From the NCBI GenBank assembly GCA_947311845.1, contig CAMZMU010000034.1, positions 85,108,325-85,172,324 of the forward strand: 64,000 nt of DNA, read 5' to 3'. The DNA is from Poa pratensis (Eukaryota; Streptophyta; Magnoliopsida; Poales; Poaceae). This document shows positions 33,772 to 45,655 of this stretch, one piece after another. The position numbers and the translations under genes are program-made. The first letter of the stretch is position 1. Each line of letters opens with the position of its first letter. The notes beneath the pieces were generated by a model. It was not told the DNA's origin and searched no databases. It saw only the letters and a list, made by a program, of their open reading frames with translations.

Positions 33772-34261
33772 TGACATGGGTATACATATCGGGTACCCTA
33801 CCATGAGGGTACCTGGTGCACGTGACGACTAAGGCCCAATATCGAAGAGCCTACTCGAAGCCCAAGACAAGAGGCCCAAGAAGATGGAGTACCCTCCAAG
33901 ACTAGACATAGGCATAGTCGGTTTAGGCTTTCCTTATGTGTAAACTAGGTCGGCTACAAACTCCGAGACCCAGCCTATTTAAAGGCTAGGAGGGGTACCG
34001 ATCTGGGACAAAGCCATACACGAACCACCAAAACTCTTGCGAGATCATCAACTCGCCGGAGTTCCCTGTAATCGCATAATCCACAATCAATACCAGACAA
34101 GCAGGAAGTAGGGTCTTTACCTCCACCCGAGGGGCCTGAACCTGGGTAAATCTTTGCCTCGGCTTGTCAGCCGACGAAACTACCAGTACTACCACGTTCT
34201 CTCCCCATAATCTCAACCCTAGGTCCTTAACCATGGGAATTGATGAGGGTACACCTCATCA
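33772..34261 (+). repeat. 3' LTR of element 2
   Basis: The LTR is 490 bp, TGACATGGG...CTCATCA, preceded by the polypurine tract CTCGGGGGCTAC and followed by the target duplication CCCTG. TATTTAAA is kept at 33976-33983. Confidence 0.95.
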
Positions 34262-34523
34262 CCCTGCAAAAACGAGGTGAAAGCTACGTGTGCAGCCCAT
34301 TTGATTGCCCACAAAGAGACGGCCATGCCAGTTCTTCTTGAGCCAAAATCCGAAGCCCCAGTGTTTGGTGGGCTGTGTGAGCAAAACCCATGCAAAAACC
34401 TGGTGTTTTGTTATGTGCATGCCCACACGTACTCTCACCACTATTTCGAGTGGTGAGATTACCATAACACACTGCAAAACGCAGAAAAATAACTAAGGGT
34501 AGTAATAAACTAGCACAAAGGTG

Positions 34524-34649
34524 TGGTGCATCCGAAATTCAACACGTTATGTGCTAGTGATGCACCAGAAGTTCGTCAGGGTTGCCTCCATAGTTTACAA
34601 AAGATTGGTGCATCACAAATTCAGCACATTATGTGCTGGTGATGCACCA
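34524..34649. repeat. Two hairpin-forming repeats inside element C
   Basis: Copies at 34524-34567 and 34606-34649 each begin TGGTGCATC and end GATGCACCA around a central CACRTTATGTGCTRGTG stretch, so each can fold on itself. They lie in the right half of element C. No protein is predicted here; the GC-rich remainder up to 35651 has only short ORFs without recognised domains. Confidence 0.7.
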
Positions 34650-35993
34650 GTTGTTCATCAGCTGAGGGGTTTAGTATGTACCGCCTCGCAAAATATACCA
34701 GAAGTTCATCATCTTCCCACACCATCACAGACAACACTGATGTAGCCGACAGATCCGAGGAGGTGGTACGAACGATGTAGATTGTAAACATGCATGACAA
34801 AAATGTGTTCATAGTTGAAGAGAAGTTCATAGCTTCGGAGCACACATCCAAGGTAAAACAGTCACACAATCAGTCATGTATGGGAGAGACAGTGGTACAA
34901 GGATGAGATCTACACACTGTAGAACCAACCACCGTAGCATGATCTCTCTCATACACGAACTAGGGTGGACCTGCTCAAAAGGATGACATGCTCAAAGATC
35001 TGCAACGCTACCACAGTGAGCAAAAACTAGTCGATCTGCTAAGAACTAAACAGATCTAGGAGAATCTACTCAATCTATGGCACTACCACAGTGAGACACT
35101 ACACGGATCTACGACACTACCACAGTGGTTTAGGGTTGCTTACCACCATGGATCGAGTGGGAGAGCCGTAGTACATGGCGGTGGACATCTCGCCGCCGAG
35201 CACTGCCGACCAGAGGAGAAGATCTCGCCGTCGAGTACCGCCGACCGAAGGAGCAGATTTTGCCGCCGCTCTACTTCTTCTGCCTTCGACCGAAGGAGAA
35301 GAGCTCGAATGTGTGGGGGGAAATGGTGGCGCGAGTTTTGGCAGTCAGCCGGCGAGGGTGAAATAGAGGGCCGAAAAGGGTGGGCGGTGACGGAAAAACT
35401 CCCGCTGATTCTTCGCCTCCACGCGCGAGCTCGCGCCATCTCCAAGCTCGCACGAGCTCGGCTCCGCATTCCCCTACCCTGCACCAAGGTGAACGAGAAA
35501 ATGGTGGCTGAGGGGAAACGGCCGAATCGGCCGTTCCTAGCGGACCTGGCTGAGGGGTGCTTTGAGATTCGTGTGGGCCAACAACGCGAAACCGTGGCAA
35601 CTCACCAAACACTCGTTTTTACATCCACGGGGCCTGACCCGAGAGCACACGGGAAACCAAACACGCCCTTAGAGCATCTCCAGTCGGAGCCCCCAAACTA
35701 TCCGCGGACACATCCGGACGTGTCCGCGGACAGTGACCGGACAGCCCCCAAAAGTGATCTCCTACAACCTTGTCCCCCAAATCTTCTCCCCAAACTCATG
35801 CAATGACATGCAACGTCGATCCGATACATACCGGATCCAAATTACAACGCAAAATGGTCCAAATTCAAGGGGCGGTTGCACCGGATCCATCTAGGCCGAG
35901 GTCACGGTCGGAGATCCTCTTCTTCCGAGGTCACGGTCGGAGATCCTATTCTTCATCATGAGGATCCACTTTGCACTTGGCTCATCCAAGAGG

Positions 35994-36579
35994 CTAGCAT
36001 CTTGGAACGTGATCCTTTGTTCCTCGGTGATTCTTGCGAAGAACTTTCTCTTGCTCCACCGCTAGGCTGGTTTTCAACTTCTTTTGCTCCAATTGGACCT
36101 TCATCCAAGCCTCCTCCTTGACCAAATCCAAACTCTCCTTCTCCAATTCCATCCTCTCCTTGAGCCGGAGGCGATCAAAGTCCATTCTTTCCCTTTGCAA
36201 AGCCAAGAAGGCTTCATATCTCTCGGCCTTCTTGTCCTCTCTTTCTTTCTCCAACTTCTTCATGGTTTCATCTTTGTTTGAGAAGATGTCCGTCCAGGTG
36301 GCGGACATCTTCGTTGCGGCGCCGTCACGAGCCAAGCGATCCTTCTCCCACCTCCTCCCCATCATCCTCTTTCGGAGGCCACCGGTTCCAGCTTCAGATG
36401 GCCCATCTTCTTCATCAACTGGAATGGATGAGCTAGATCCATCATTGTTCTTAAATTTCTTAGCCGGATTCTTGTGATCATCATATTGGGAGATCCACTT
36501 CGGCTTCCCGGTCAATTCAAGCCAACAATGTACCATGGTGAAGGGTTTGCCCTCCGTTTGATGGTACAAAGTGGAGGCC
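35994..36579 (-). CDS. NAM-associated C-terminal half of the element B protein
   Basis: The frame 35994-36683 is element B sequence only up to 36579, the insertion point of element 3. It reads KPFTMVHCWLELTGKPKW, then a Ser/Asp-rich linker and a long charged coiled coil rich in Glu, Lys and Arg (MKKLEKEREDKKAERYEAFL onward). This matches the 'no apical meristem-associated C-terminal domain' type that is common in plant Harbinger ORF1-like proteins. The upstream half of the same protein lies at 44569-45655, beyond element 3. The first residues of the open frame come from the element 3 LTR and are not part of the original protein. Confidence 0.8.
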
Positions 36580-38339
36580 TGATGGCCCTTCACGTAGTTA
36601 CCCCACAACGGCGCCAGAAAACAGTTGCTAGCCCTTCGCGTGGTACCTGCGTGAAAAGTAAATGGGTTAGGTTGAGACTCCAAGTGCAGAGTGTATGTAG
36701 TAGTGGAAGACAGTTTTCCCCACGAGGGGTGACTCGAGGTTTAATATCGAACTCTCGGGGAACCAGTATTTCAGGTGTTATCTCCTTATCCTTCTCTTGA
36801 GAACCTGCAACAAAATAAATTGTTTTGTGCCCTCAACCTCACCAAGTGGTTGTCAAGCACAAGGTGTGAGAATGATAATAAAATAAATATGCAATGATGG
36901 TAAAATAAATATGCAAGGATGATGGTAGTAATGATAAATGATATTTTTGGGTTTTTTATGATGAATGCAAGATGTAAAAGTGTTTTTGTATTTTCGGATT
37001 TAATAATGGCAGCAAACAAAAGTGGTGATAAAAGTGTTGGAAAGGTGTTTCTTATGATTAAAAATGGACCGGGGTTCATGGTTTCACAAATGCACTCTCT
37101 CTTGATAACGTGGTAGACAATGGAACACTAAAATTAACATGTAAGATGGCAAGACATGGTTTGACAAGTTATTAATAATATGGGCATCACGTCCTAACAT
37201 AGAGATCTCAAGTATAAGTTGTTCTCTCTCTTATGCTCCACCAAGATGCGAACTAAATCATAACACCTTAGTAATTAAGATAAATCAGAGCATAGCAATA
37301 AGTTCAATGACATGAAGTTAAAATAAGAACATGCTAGATCTAGTCATGGAGGTAGTGGCCAAGGTCACATCCACTCTCCGGTAGCATGGTATTTTTGTTT
37401 ATCCCTAGTGAGGCAACAAAGTAAGGTAGAAAACCCAAGTGGATCGCAGAACTTTCTCTCACGTTCACTGCACTAGCCACCCCCCGTTACTCCAACTAAT
37501 GCACACGTTCCCCCTCACATGCTCTCATAAACATGCTTGATCATGACAAGTAAATAAGAACGGGGTACATAATATGCATCTACTTTCATAACTGAAACAA
37601 AACCATTGCAATCTCAAACATGTATTAACTCATAATAAAGATCCACCACAAAGGAATTACATAGATGACCGTAATCATGTTCAGCAGCTCATACGGTACT
37701 AATTAGTGAAGCTCATAGAGAGGAGAGATACATAAGTTACTTCCACAAACCCATAGTCCAGGGGTGGACTACTCCCTCTTCATCATGGTGTCGGTGGAGA
37801 TGTTGTTGGAGGGGAAGGAGACCACACCGGCAGCGCCCCGCCGGAGTTTTCCCCCTCCAATCTTCAGCTCCAGGTCTCTGTTTCGTGGTTTCTGTGTTTC
37901 GGCGGCGCTCCTTTCGCGAAAGCCCTGGGGGGTCTATATATAGTCGTTTTTAGGTCAAGACGAAGCTTCGGGAAGAAAGATCGACGGCAGCGGAGGCCCG
38001 AGGGCCAGGATGGGGGCCCACGCGGTCAGGGAATCTGGCCGCGTGGGCCCACCCCTTTCTGCCTTCTGGTCTCCGTTTCTTCGATTCCTTTGCGCCTACG
38101 TTTCGTTCCTTCCAAAAAAGTGATCCCCGTAAATTTCAGGTCATTTGGACGTCGTTTGGGTCCCTGAAACATCAAAATATAGAAAAAGGGGTTTTCTGAC
38201 AGCGCAGGGTTAATTCCAGAAAAATGGGGAAGTTGTTAATTATCCCCAAAACTCAATATAAATCATGAATATAACCCTTATATGATGCAAATAACATGTA
38301 ATAAAATGTAAAGTTCATGTATGCATTTTACATGCATCA
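36580..38339 (-). repeat. Left (3') LTR of element 3
   Basis: The LTR is 1,760 bp. On the minus strand it starts TGATGCATG and ends GGGCCATCA. A PBS-like CCCCACAACGGCGCCA lies at 36601-36616 on the + strand. The adjacent 38340-38355 stretch reads on the minus strand as a G-rich tract ending GCTTGGGGATGT, the likely polypurine tract. Confidence 0.93.
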
Positions 38340-38355
38340 ACATCCCCAAGCTTAA

Positions 38356-40700
38356 CCCATGCTCGTCCCGAGTATGAAGGTGATAAAACTAACATGGACT
38401 TTGCATTTTAATACTATCAATGGATATCAAAGGTGATTACTATTGCTACATAGAGTCAAATGATTCATTCTTCAAAGGAATAACAATATGCAAGATAAAT
38501 TATGAAGTGATATCAAATACTCAATGTAAAGATGTTCAATGATAAATTCACAAAGTGTAACATAGAAGAAAGTACTATGGACCAAATGTATGCATAATGA
38601 AAAGTAAAAACATCCTATGGTGGTCATAGAGTACTTCTTATGAAAACTGAATATAAAAGGTGGACACTTTGGATAGATAAATAAGTAGAGGTAAAGCATG
38701 AATAAGTTTCATCTAACTTCCAAACACTTCTACTTAAGTTAATGCTTGCAATGTGGTAGTCATTGGTGTGGAGCTCTCATTACCCCTATCATAGCATCTT
38801 GAATGATTAATGTTTAAAGTGAAAGCAAATATGAGTGGTGTGCTTGACAATGTATTGGTTGAATGTCTCATGTCCCTTGAATACAAGTACCTACACCATG
38901 TGTTACTCACTTTGGTCCACAAAGTAAATTCAAATAAAGGTCATTGCAAGTAATAATAGTATCATCAAGAACTGCACTGGGGTACCTCTTGCCCCTTGAC
39001 ATGAACAAGCCCATGTCAAAACAACAAGACAAACAGACAATGAACAATCTCAGCACTCTTTTATTTACTATGGGTATAGCTTTTTATTATGAGGTGCATC
39101 ACTGAATGAACATTATGGTTATGCTGTAAATTTCCACCATGAATGATGCATGGCTTAGATTAGCGGCCCAGGCATTTCTCTAACCATTTATACAAACTCT
39201 TTGAACTTACTAAGTATCCACATTCATTTCACCCATGATAGGCATCCATAAACAAAAGTACATGACATCAACTAAATATAAATAAGTGCAATGTTGAAAG
39301 CTTGCCATGTGACAGCACATATGGGCTAACTCCCAACCAAAACAATTGTCAAGCCCACAACTTCATAATTTTAATCACAATGGTTCATGCTTATTAAATG
39401 CAATAAAAGTAAATTGTGCATCAAGTTCGTGAGAGCTTTTAACCAATTTTTCCCATGACAATCAATAACATAAGCATTTAAATTCAGAAATGTAGATAAC
39501 ACAATATAACATGATAAACATACTTGGAATAGCATAAAGCTAATAGGTAGATATGGTGGACTCACTGGAAAAACTTTGGTTGAAGGTGTTGGGAAACAAG
39601 CTTTTTACTTGTTGTAATTTTTGGGCTAGCAATAGGGAGAAAGTTGACCATCTAAATGCATGCATAAGTGTCCATAGAACTAATCAATCCATGTTAAACC
39701 AAGTAAAGTTAAAATTCAACATCTAAACATGGTAAAAGATAGCTCTTGACAACACACTTGCAAATTAACATTCATTCAAAGCACATGAATTATGCAACTA
39801 TATGTATCTTTTAAAATCAACTCAAACATCCCTATCCCAATATATTTAATAGCATCCAACATAATTCAACCCAAACTTCCAGTAGCTCTCTCATATATAA
39901 ATGATAGTGGTGGTCTTATTAACAAACCGAAATAACAAAAAAAAAAAAAAAAAACAGACGCTCCAAGTTTATACGATAAAGTGCTTTGATCGAAAAACAG
40001 AAGTTAGACGTGTGCAAACCGAGAGTGTGTTGGTCTAGTGGGGTTGTCTTGACATCCCCAAGCTTATGGTCTTCACCATCCTTGGATAGCTCTTGGTGCA
40101 GCTCCTCTAATCCCTGTGAAAAAACTTCAAAACACCGTTTCTCCCATTTCTTTTCTGTGGGGTGATATTAGTAGTGATAAACAAATAGGTTCCTTGCTGC
40201 ATAAAATCCTTAGGCAAAAATTCATATGAATGTCCAGAGAGTATATAATGTTGTATGCCTACTCATAAACTCAATTGAATCAAAAAGATTCAAGCAAAAA
40301 GCTCAAAGAATGCATCAAACAATATCAAGACAGAATCTGTCCAGAAAAACAGCAGCAGCAAAACGCATTTTTCTACCCTACTTAAACTCGTCAGAAAAAT
40401 CTGAAAAAATCACGTATACAGAGGATGAAAAGTTGAAGCTACAGTTCAAATTACAGCTCAATCGGAGTTACAGATAAAAAATGAAAAATCAAACCGTGCA
40501 CAGACTTCGTGCAGGCAGAAAACTCTCCGAAAATGAATAGCAACTTTTCAAACCCAAAATAGGTAAAACTTGGTTCTTTATTAAAAATCCCAGAAACAAA
40601 ACTAACAAACTACTCTCTTGTTACAGCAAGAGGACTCAAAGAAAATCTCAAACAAAAACAACCGGGTTGCCTCCCGTAAAGCGCTTTCTTTATAGCCATA
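38356..40700. other. Non-coding interior of element 3
   Basis: This is an AT-rich stretch with no ORF above about 80 codons and no domain, including an A-run of about 20 bases near 39936-39954. In an autonomous Athila-type element, reverse transcriptase and integrase would be expected here; I see no remnant of either. Confidence 0.75.
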
Positions 40701-40724
40701 TAGCTAGGCTTACTTACTTGATAA

Positions 40725-41357
40725 TCAAAGGGGACGTAGCTCATGAGGGAGCTTGAACCTTGGTGTGTCCCTCTTCCTTGGGAAGTGTTCCATGCTCTTC
40801 TTGTGTGGAAACTGAAACTTCACATTCCCTTCCTTTGAATCAATAATGGCACCTGTAGTACGAAGAAAAGGTCTTCCCAAAATAATAGGACTAGAGGTTT
40901 TATTCCCCATGTCCATGATTAGAAAATCAACAGGCACAAAAGTCATGTGTAACTCTACCATAACATCACTTACTTTTCCTAGAGCATGTCTAATGGAATC
41001 ATCAGCAAGTGCAAGTTCAATAGAGCATTTCTCAATATTTTTAAGTTCAAGGACTTCATATAGTTCTTTAGATAATATAGAGACACTAGATCCTAGATCA
41101 AATAGCATGGTGTGTCTCTTTTCCAATGGTTACTAGTACCTTGGGATCCATATATCCCCAAGCTTAGGTGGTATCATAGCTTCTTGATTGTACCTAGCAA
41201 TCTTTTCTTTTAAGACATGATTAGCAATATAGGAACCAAAACCAGCCTGGTTAATATTAACAGAAGGATCACTTGCAAATTTTTGTAAGATAGAAATTAA
41301 TTCATGCAAGCTACACTTCTCTAAATCAACAAATGGTTCCTTAACTTCACTAAGCAT
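40725..41357 (-). CDS. Protease region of element 3, with in-frame stops
   Basis: The retropepsin-like domain has the active-site DLGSSVSIL in a hydrophobic context (40725-41126), then ALGKVSDVMVEL and SPIILGRPFLRTTGAIID. The 41133-41357 frame upstream (ending GDIWIPRY) is the same frame, separated by two adjacent stop codons, TAG and TAA (41130-41135). The gag-protease polyprotein is therefore interrupted by nonsense codons even though the LTRs say the insertion is young, which suggests that the copied parent was already defective. Confidence 0.8.
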
Positions 41358-42449
41358 TTTAACTTCCTCAACTTTTTCTCTTTTTGAGATATAATGATGT
41401 TCTTTAATGAGGAAACTTCCTTAGTGAGTTGATCTACTCTTTCAAACAAAATATCATGTTTTTCGAATTTGGATATGAACTCCTTATTGAGCTCCTTTTG
41501 AGTAGATATAAATGATCTAATGGTGTTTTCCAAATCACTAGAAACATTACTACTAGTGGTATATTTGTTTGGAACATATGGGGGCTTATTATAAGAGTTA
41601 TAATTGTTGTTACCATACCCATTATTACCATAGTTCCTAATGAAGTTGACATCAACATTTTCAGGATTATTACCAACTAGTTCTTGCAAAGGCATATTTT
41701 CAAAATTTTGTTTATTAATAAAAGCAAGAATGGTGTCCATTTTAGATGACAAATCATTTGTTTCTTCTATAGAGTTCACTTTCTTAGATGAACTAGGTGC
41801 TCTATCAGTATGCCATTGACTATAATTTTGCAAGATACTTTCCAAAATGTTCTTAGCTTCTAAAAGTTTTTCCCATGAAAGCACCTCCAGCAGCTGAATC
41901 AAGTATATTTCTAGACATGTAATTTAGACCATTGTAAAAAGAGTGTAAAATGGTCCATTCATTAACCCCATGTGATGGACAAGTTCTAAGCATGAGTTTA
42001 ATCCTATCCCAAGCCATGGCAACATGTTCATTTTCATTTTGCCTAAAAGAGAGGATATTGTTTCTATTTTGCAGTATTTTAACAGGGGGATAATATTTCT
42101 TAATGAAAGCTTCTTTTAAATCATCCCAAGAATTAATACTACCAGTAGGTAATGAATGTAGCCACTCTTTAGCTTTTCCTCTAAGTGAGAAAGGAAATAA
42201 CTTCAGTTTTAAGACATTACTTTCAACATTTTTAAACTTTTGCATGTCACAGATTTCAATAAAATCATGAAGATGCATAGAGGCATCCTCAACAGCACTA
42301 CCACCAAATTGTTCCCTAGTTATCAAGTTTAACAAACTAGGACTAACTTCATAGCTCTCAGCAGTAATCTCAGGTGTGGTGATAGGCTTAGCAATAAATT
42401 GATCATTAGGAGTGTTTGTGTAGTCACACAATTTAGTTCTATCTCCCAT
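41321..42449 (-). CDS. Gag of element 3 (one frameshift)
   Basis: The first frame (41853-42449) starts MGDRTKLCDYTN and contains a gag domain with HLHDFIEICDMQKF, LRGKAKEWLHSLP and WDDLKEAFIKKYYPP. A frameshift near 41870-41900 passes to the 41321-41902 frame, with an Asn/Tyr-rich linker and a coiled coil near its end. A second shift near 41350 leads to the protease frame. The domain wording matches Athila-type gag of grasses. No zinc knuckle is seen. Confidence 0.85.
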
Positions 42450-42745
42450 TTAACAAGTTTTTATGTGTTTTTAATTTTTTATGCAAAACTGAAAGTAAAA
42501 TGACACTAATGCAACTCGAAATAACAAATGCAACACAAAAATGCAAAACTGAATATAAATATGCAAACCGAAATATAAAGATGATATGCAAGACAAGAAC
42601 AAAACAAAATAAAATGATTGTAGGTAAAGATGGATAAGATGATGCTCACGTAGGTGCAACTTCCCCAAGCTTAGGTTGTTACACAAGTTGGTGATGAAGT
42701 TGACTTGATGTGAGTGATCCTTGGATAAACCTTTCAGCTATGGTT

Positions 42746-42762
42746 CCCCGGCAACGGCGCCA
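42746..42762 (-). promoter_or_regulatory. Primer-binding site of element 3
   Basis: On the minus strand this reads TGGCGCCGTTGCCGGGG, the well-known plant gypsy/Athila-type primer-binding sequence. It lies about ten bases inside the 5' LTR boundary at 42773. A degenerate copy with the same flank lies inside the LTR at 42794-42809. Confidence 0.85.
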
Positions 42763-42772
42763 GAAAACGTCT

Positions 42773-44561
42773 TGATGGCCCTTCACGTAGTTACCCCACA
42801 ACGGCGCCAGAAAACAGTTGCTACCCCTTCGCGTGGTACCTGCGTGAAAAGTAAATGGGTTAGGTTGAGACTCCAAGTGCAGAGTGTATGTAGTAGTGGA
42901 AGACAGTTTTCCCCACGAGGGGTGACTCGAGGGTTTAATATCGAACTCTCGGGGAACCAGTATTTCAGGTGTTATCTCCTTATCCTTCTCTTGAGAACCT
43001 GCAACAAAATAAATTGTTTTGTGCCCTCAACCTCACCAAGTGGTTGTCAAGCACAAGGTGTGAGAATGATAATAAAATAAATATGCAAACAGTAGTAAAT
43101 ATGCAATGATGGTAAAATAAATATGCAAGGATGATGGTAGTAATGATAAATGATATTTTTGGGTTTTTTATGATGAATGCAAGATGTAAAAGTGTTTTTG
43201 TATTTTCGGATTTAATAATGGCAGCAAACAAAAGTGGTGATAAAAGTGTTGGAAAGGTGTTTCTTATGATTAAAAATGGACCGGGGTTCATGGTTTCACA
43301 AATGCACTCTCTCTTGATAACGTGGTAGACAATGGAACACTAAAATTAACATGTAAGATGGCAAGACATGGTTTGACAAGTTATTAATAATATGGGCATC
43401 ACGTCCTAACATAGAGATCTCAAGTATAAGTTGTTCTCTCTCTTATGCTCCACCAAGATGCGAACTAAATCATAACACCTTAGTAATTAAGATAAATCAG
43501 AGCATAGCAATAAGTTCAATGACATGAAGTTAAAATAAGAACATGCTAGATCTAGTCATGGAGGTAGTGGCCAAGGTCACATCCACTCTCCGGTAGCATG
43601 GTATTTTTGTTTATCCCTAGTGAGGCAACAAAGTAAGGTAGAAAACCCAAGTGGATCGCAGAACTTTCTCTCACGTTCACTGCACTAGCCACCCCCCGTT
43701 ACTCCAACTAATGCACACGTTCCCCCTCACATGCTCTCATAAACATGCTTGATCATGACAAGTAAATAAGAACGGGGTACATAATATGCATCTACTTTCA
43801 TAACTGAAACAAAACCATTGCAATCTCAAACATGTATTAACTCATAATAAAGATCCACCACAAAGGAATTACATAGATGACCGTAATCATGTTCAGCAGC
43901 TCATACGGTACTAATTAGTGAAGCTCATAGAGAGGAGAGATACATAAGTTACTTCCACAAACCCATAGTCCAGGGGTGGACTACTCCCTCTTCATCATGG
44001 TGTCGGTGGAGATGTTGTTGGAGGGGAAGGAGACCACACCGGCAGCGCCCCGCCGGAGTTTTCCCCCTCCAATCTTCAGCTCCAGGTCTCTGTTTCGTGG
44101 TTTCTGTGTTTCGGCGGCGCTCCCTTTCGCGAAAGCCCTGGGGGGTCTATATATAGTCGTTTTTAGGTCAAGACGAAGCTTCGGGAAGAAAGATCGACGG
44201 CAGCGGAGGCCCGAGGGCCAGGATGGGGGCCCACGCGGTCAGGGAATCTGGCCGCGTGGGCCCACCCCTTTCTGCCTTCTGGTCTCCGTTTCTTCGATTC
44301 CTTTGCGCCTACGTTTCGTTCCTTCCAAAAAATGATCCCCGTAAAATTTCAGGTCATTTGGACGTCGTTTGGGTCCCTGAAACATCAAAATATAGAAAAA
44401 GGGGTTTTCTGACAGCGCAGGGTTAATTCCAGAAAAATGGGGAAGTTGTTAATTATCCCAAAACTCAATATAAATCATGAATATAACCCTTATATGATGC
44501 AAATAACATGGAATAACATGTAATAAAATGTAAAGTTCATGTATGCATTTTACATGCATCA
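42773..44561 (-). repeat. Right (5') LTR of element 3
   Basis: The LTR is 1,789 bp and carries two short tandem expansions not in the left copy (near 43086-43103 and 44505-44520) plus several one-base differences. TATATATA at 44148-44155, within a palindromic CTATATATAG, is the likely promoter on the minus strand. Confidence 0.93.
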
Positions 44562-44568
44562 AGGTCAA

Positions 44569-45655
44569 AGTACTCTAGCAAGCAAACAAGTAGAAGTAAT
44601 TACACAAATGGTTTGGAGAGAAGCATGGCATGTGATAAAATGTTGCCCGAATTACTTACATGGGAATCAACGTATACACCACTTTGATTCCTATTGACCA
44701 CTTGTGCATGGAAACCACAATACTTGTTCACACATTCTTGGATCGATGCCCACCTATGCTGGAGAGAGCCGGCGTTGCGATCGGACACAATACCATGTGG
44801 TTGGACATAGTGTGTTTGATGATGAAAGTGGGTATGTATCTTCTCTCACAACTTCGAACCCTTTTGCTCGGTTCCACATATAGCATCCATGCTAGTGGCC
44901 AACCAAGCCCGGCAGAGCAAAACATCTTCAAAAGTTGAATAAGAAATGCCTCTAGGCTTGTACACTCTCTTGTCCTTCCCCTTCTTCTTCGTCGGAGCGT
45001 CGGACGGCTCCTCCTCACCCACACTGTAAAAATGGGGAAGTGTGGATGCCGGCGGATCCTGTGTTGACGGATTGCCCCCATTTCGGATCAAATCCATCAT
45101 CAGCTCGTCCTAAGAATGCGAACAATTAAACTACCGACCAAAAATTGACCACAAACTATGCATTTGAGATAGAAATCCGTACCCAAGGTCGCCTTGACTT
45201 CCGTCGAACAGGTTGTGAACGTGGTTGCTGTCAGTGAGGCCGAAACTTGCCCGCGTCCGCTGGAGCGGCGGAGAGTCGATCACCACCTCATCCTCCTGCG
45301 TCGGGCCGACCTGTGACGGGTAATCGTCCGTGATGTGGTACGGCTCCTCCTGCTGGTTCGTGGTCGAGGACGTGGACCTCCTTGCCGCAACGGACGTGGT
45401 CGGAGTAGGACGCCTGACCTTGGGTGCGGGCGTGCTCATACCCTCGGGCTCCTCCTGCGTCTCCGCATTCGCATTCCTCTCGGCCTCCGCCGCCTTCTCC
45501 CTCTTCTCCTTATCTCGCTGCTCGCGCTCCCGCTGCTTCCGGCGCCGCATCCTTCGCGCGACCGTCTCCGGCTTCAGCTCCGCGCCCGGTCTCTGCTGAA
45601 CGGACTCGGAGGATGCGCCCTTCTCCGTCGAATCAAGGGCTCCTTCCACCTCCAT
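44569..45655 (-). CDS. Myb/SANT-like N-terminal half of the element B protein
   Basis: Exon 1 (45655 to about 45183) starts MEVEGALDS and has an Arg/Glu-rich basic stretch and a Thr/Ser/Pro linker. A GT...AG intron leads to about 45111, and the second exon carries a Myb/SANT-like motif (ISYSTFEDVLLCRAWLATS, then HRWASIQECVNKYCGFHAQV). One in-frame TGA at 44846-44848 stands where a Trp would fit (SKL-stop-EKIHTHF). After a donor in CCCATGTAAG the next exon begins near 44577 and is cut by element 3; it resumes at 36579. Proteins of this kind accompany the Harbinger transposase and bind DNA (family knowledge). Confidence 0.75.

Larger units (their letters stand above)
21651..34261 (+). mobile_element. 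Element 2: Ty3/gypsy (Tat-type) retrotransposon lacking integrase core
   Basis: The element is 12,611 bp with TG...CA LTRs and the target duplication CCCTG (21646-21650 and 34262-34266). It carries gag, protease, reverse transcriptase and two RNase H regions, then only the C-terminal end of integrase, then an antisense gene as in element 1. Counting by eye, its LTRs differ at 10 substitutions and one C-run indel in about 490 bp. It cannot integrate by itself because the catalytic D-D-E region is absent. Confidence 0.95.
21583..35668. mobile_element. Element C: Harbinger/Tourist-type element split by element 2
   Basis: TIRs GGGCGTGTTTGGTTTCC (21583-21599) and its exact reverse complement (35652-35668) are flanked by TTA on both sides (21580-21582 and 35669-35671), the classical Harbinger/Tourist target duplication. 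Without the 12.6-kb gypsy insertion the element is about 1.47 kb. Its right part (34267-35651) holds two hairpin repeats and a GC-rich stretch with short ORFs, and no transposase that I recognise. Confidence 0.88.
36580..44561 (-). mobile_element. Element 3: Athila-like gypsy element with gag-protease only
   Basis: The element is 7,982 bp with LTRs of 1,760 and 1,789 bp that differ by one substitution and about seven short indels by my eye comparison. The target duplication is AGGCC/AGGTC (36575-36579 and 44562-44566), four of five matching. Read on the minus strand, the right LTR is 5', followed by a primer-binding site, gag, an aspartic protease, then more than 2.3 kb without coding capacity and a polypurine tract next to the left LTR. 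No reverse transcriptase or integrase exists, so it depends on another element. The near-identical LTRs mean a very recent insertion. Confidence 0.92.

Noticed and set aside
39936..39954. Poly-A run as the tail of a retroposed gene
   Set aside because: No target duplication or coding remnant is adjacent, and it lies in the non-coding interior of element 3.
45131..45655. Free-standing basic-rich host protein gene on the minus strand
   Set aside because: Its downstream exons show the Myb-like and NAM-associated layout of a Harbinger ORF1-like gene, so it belongs to element B.
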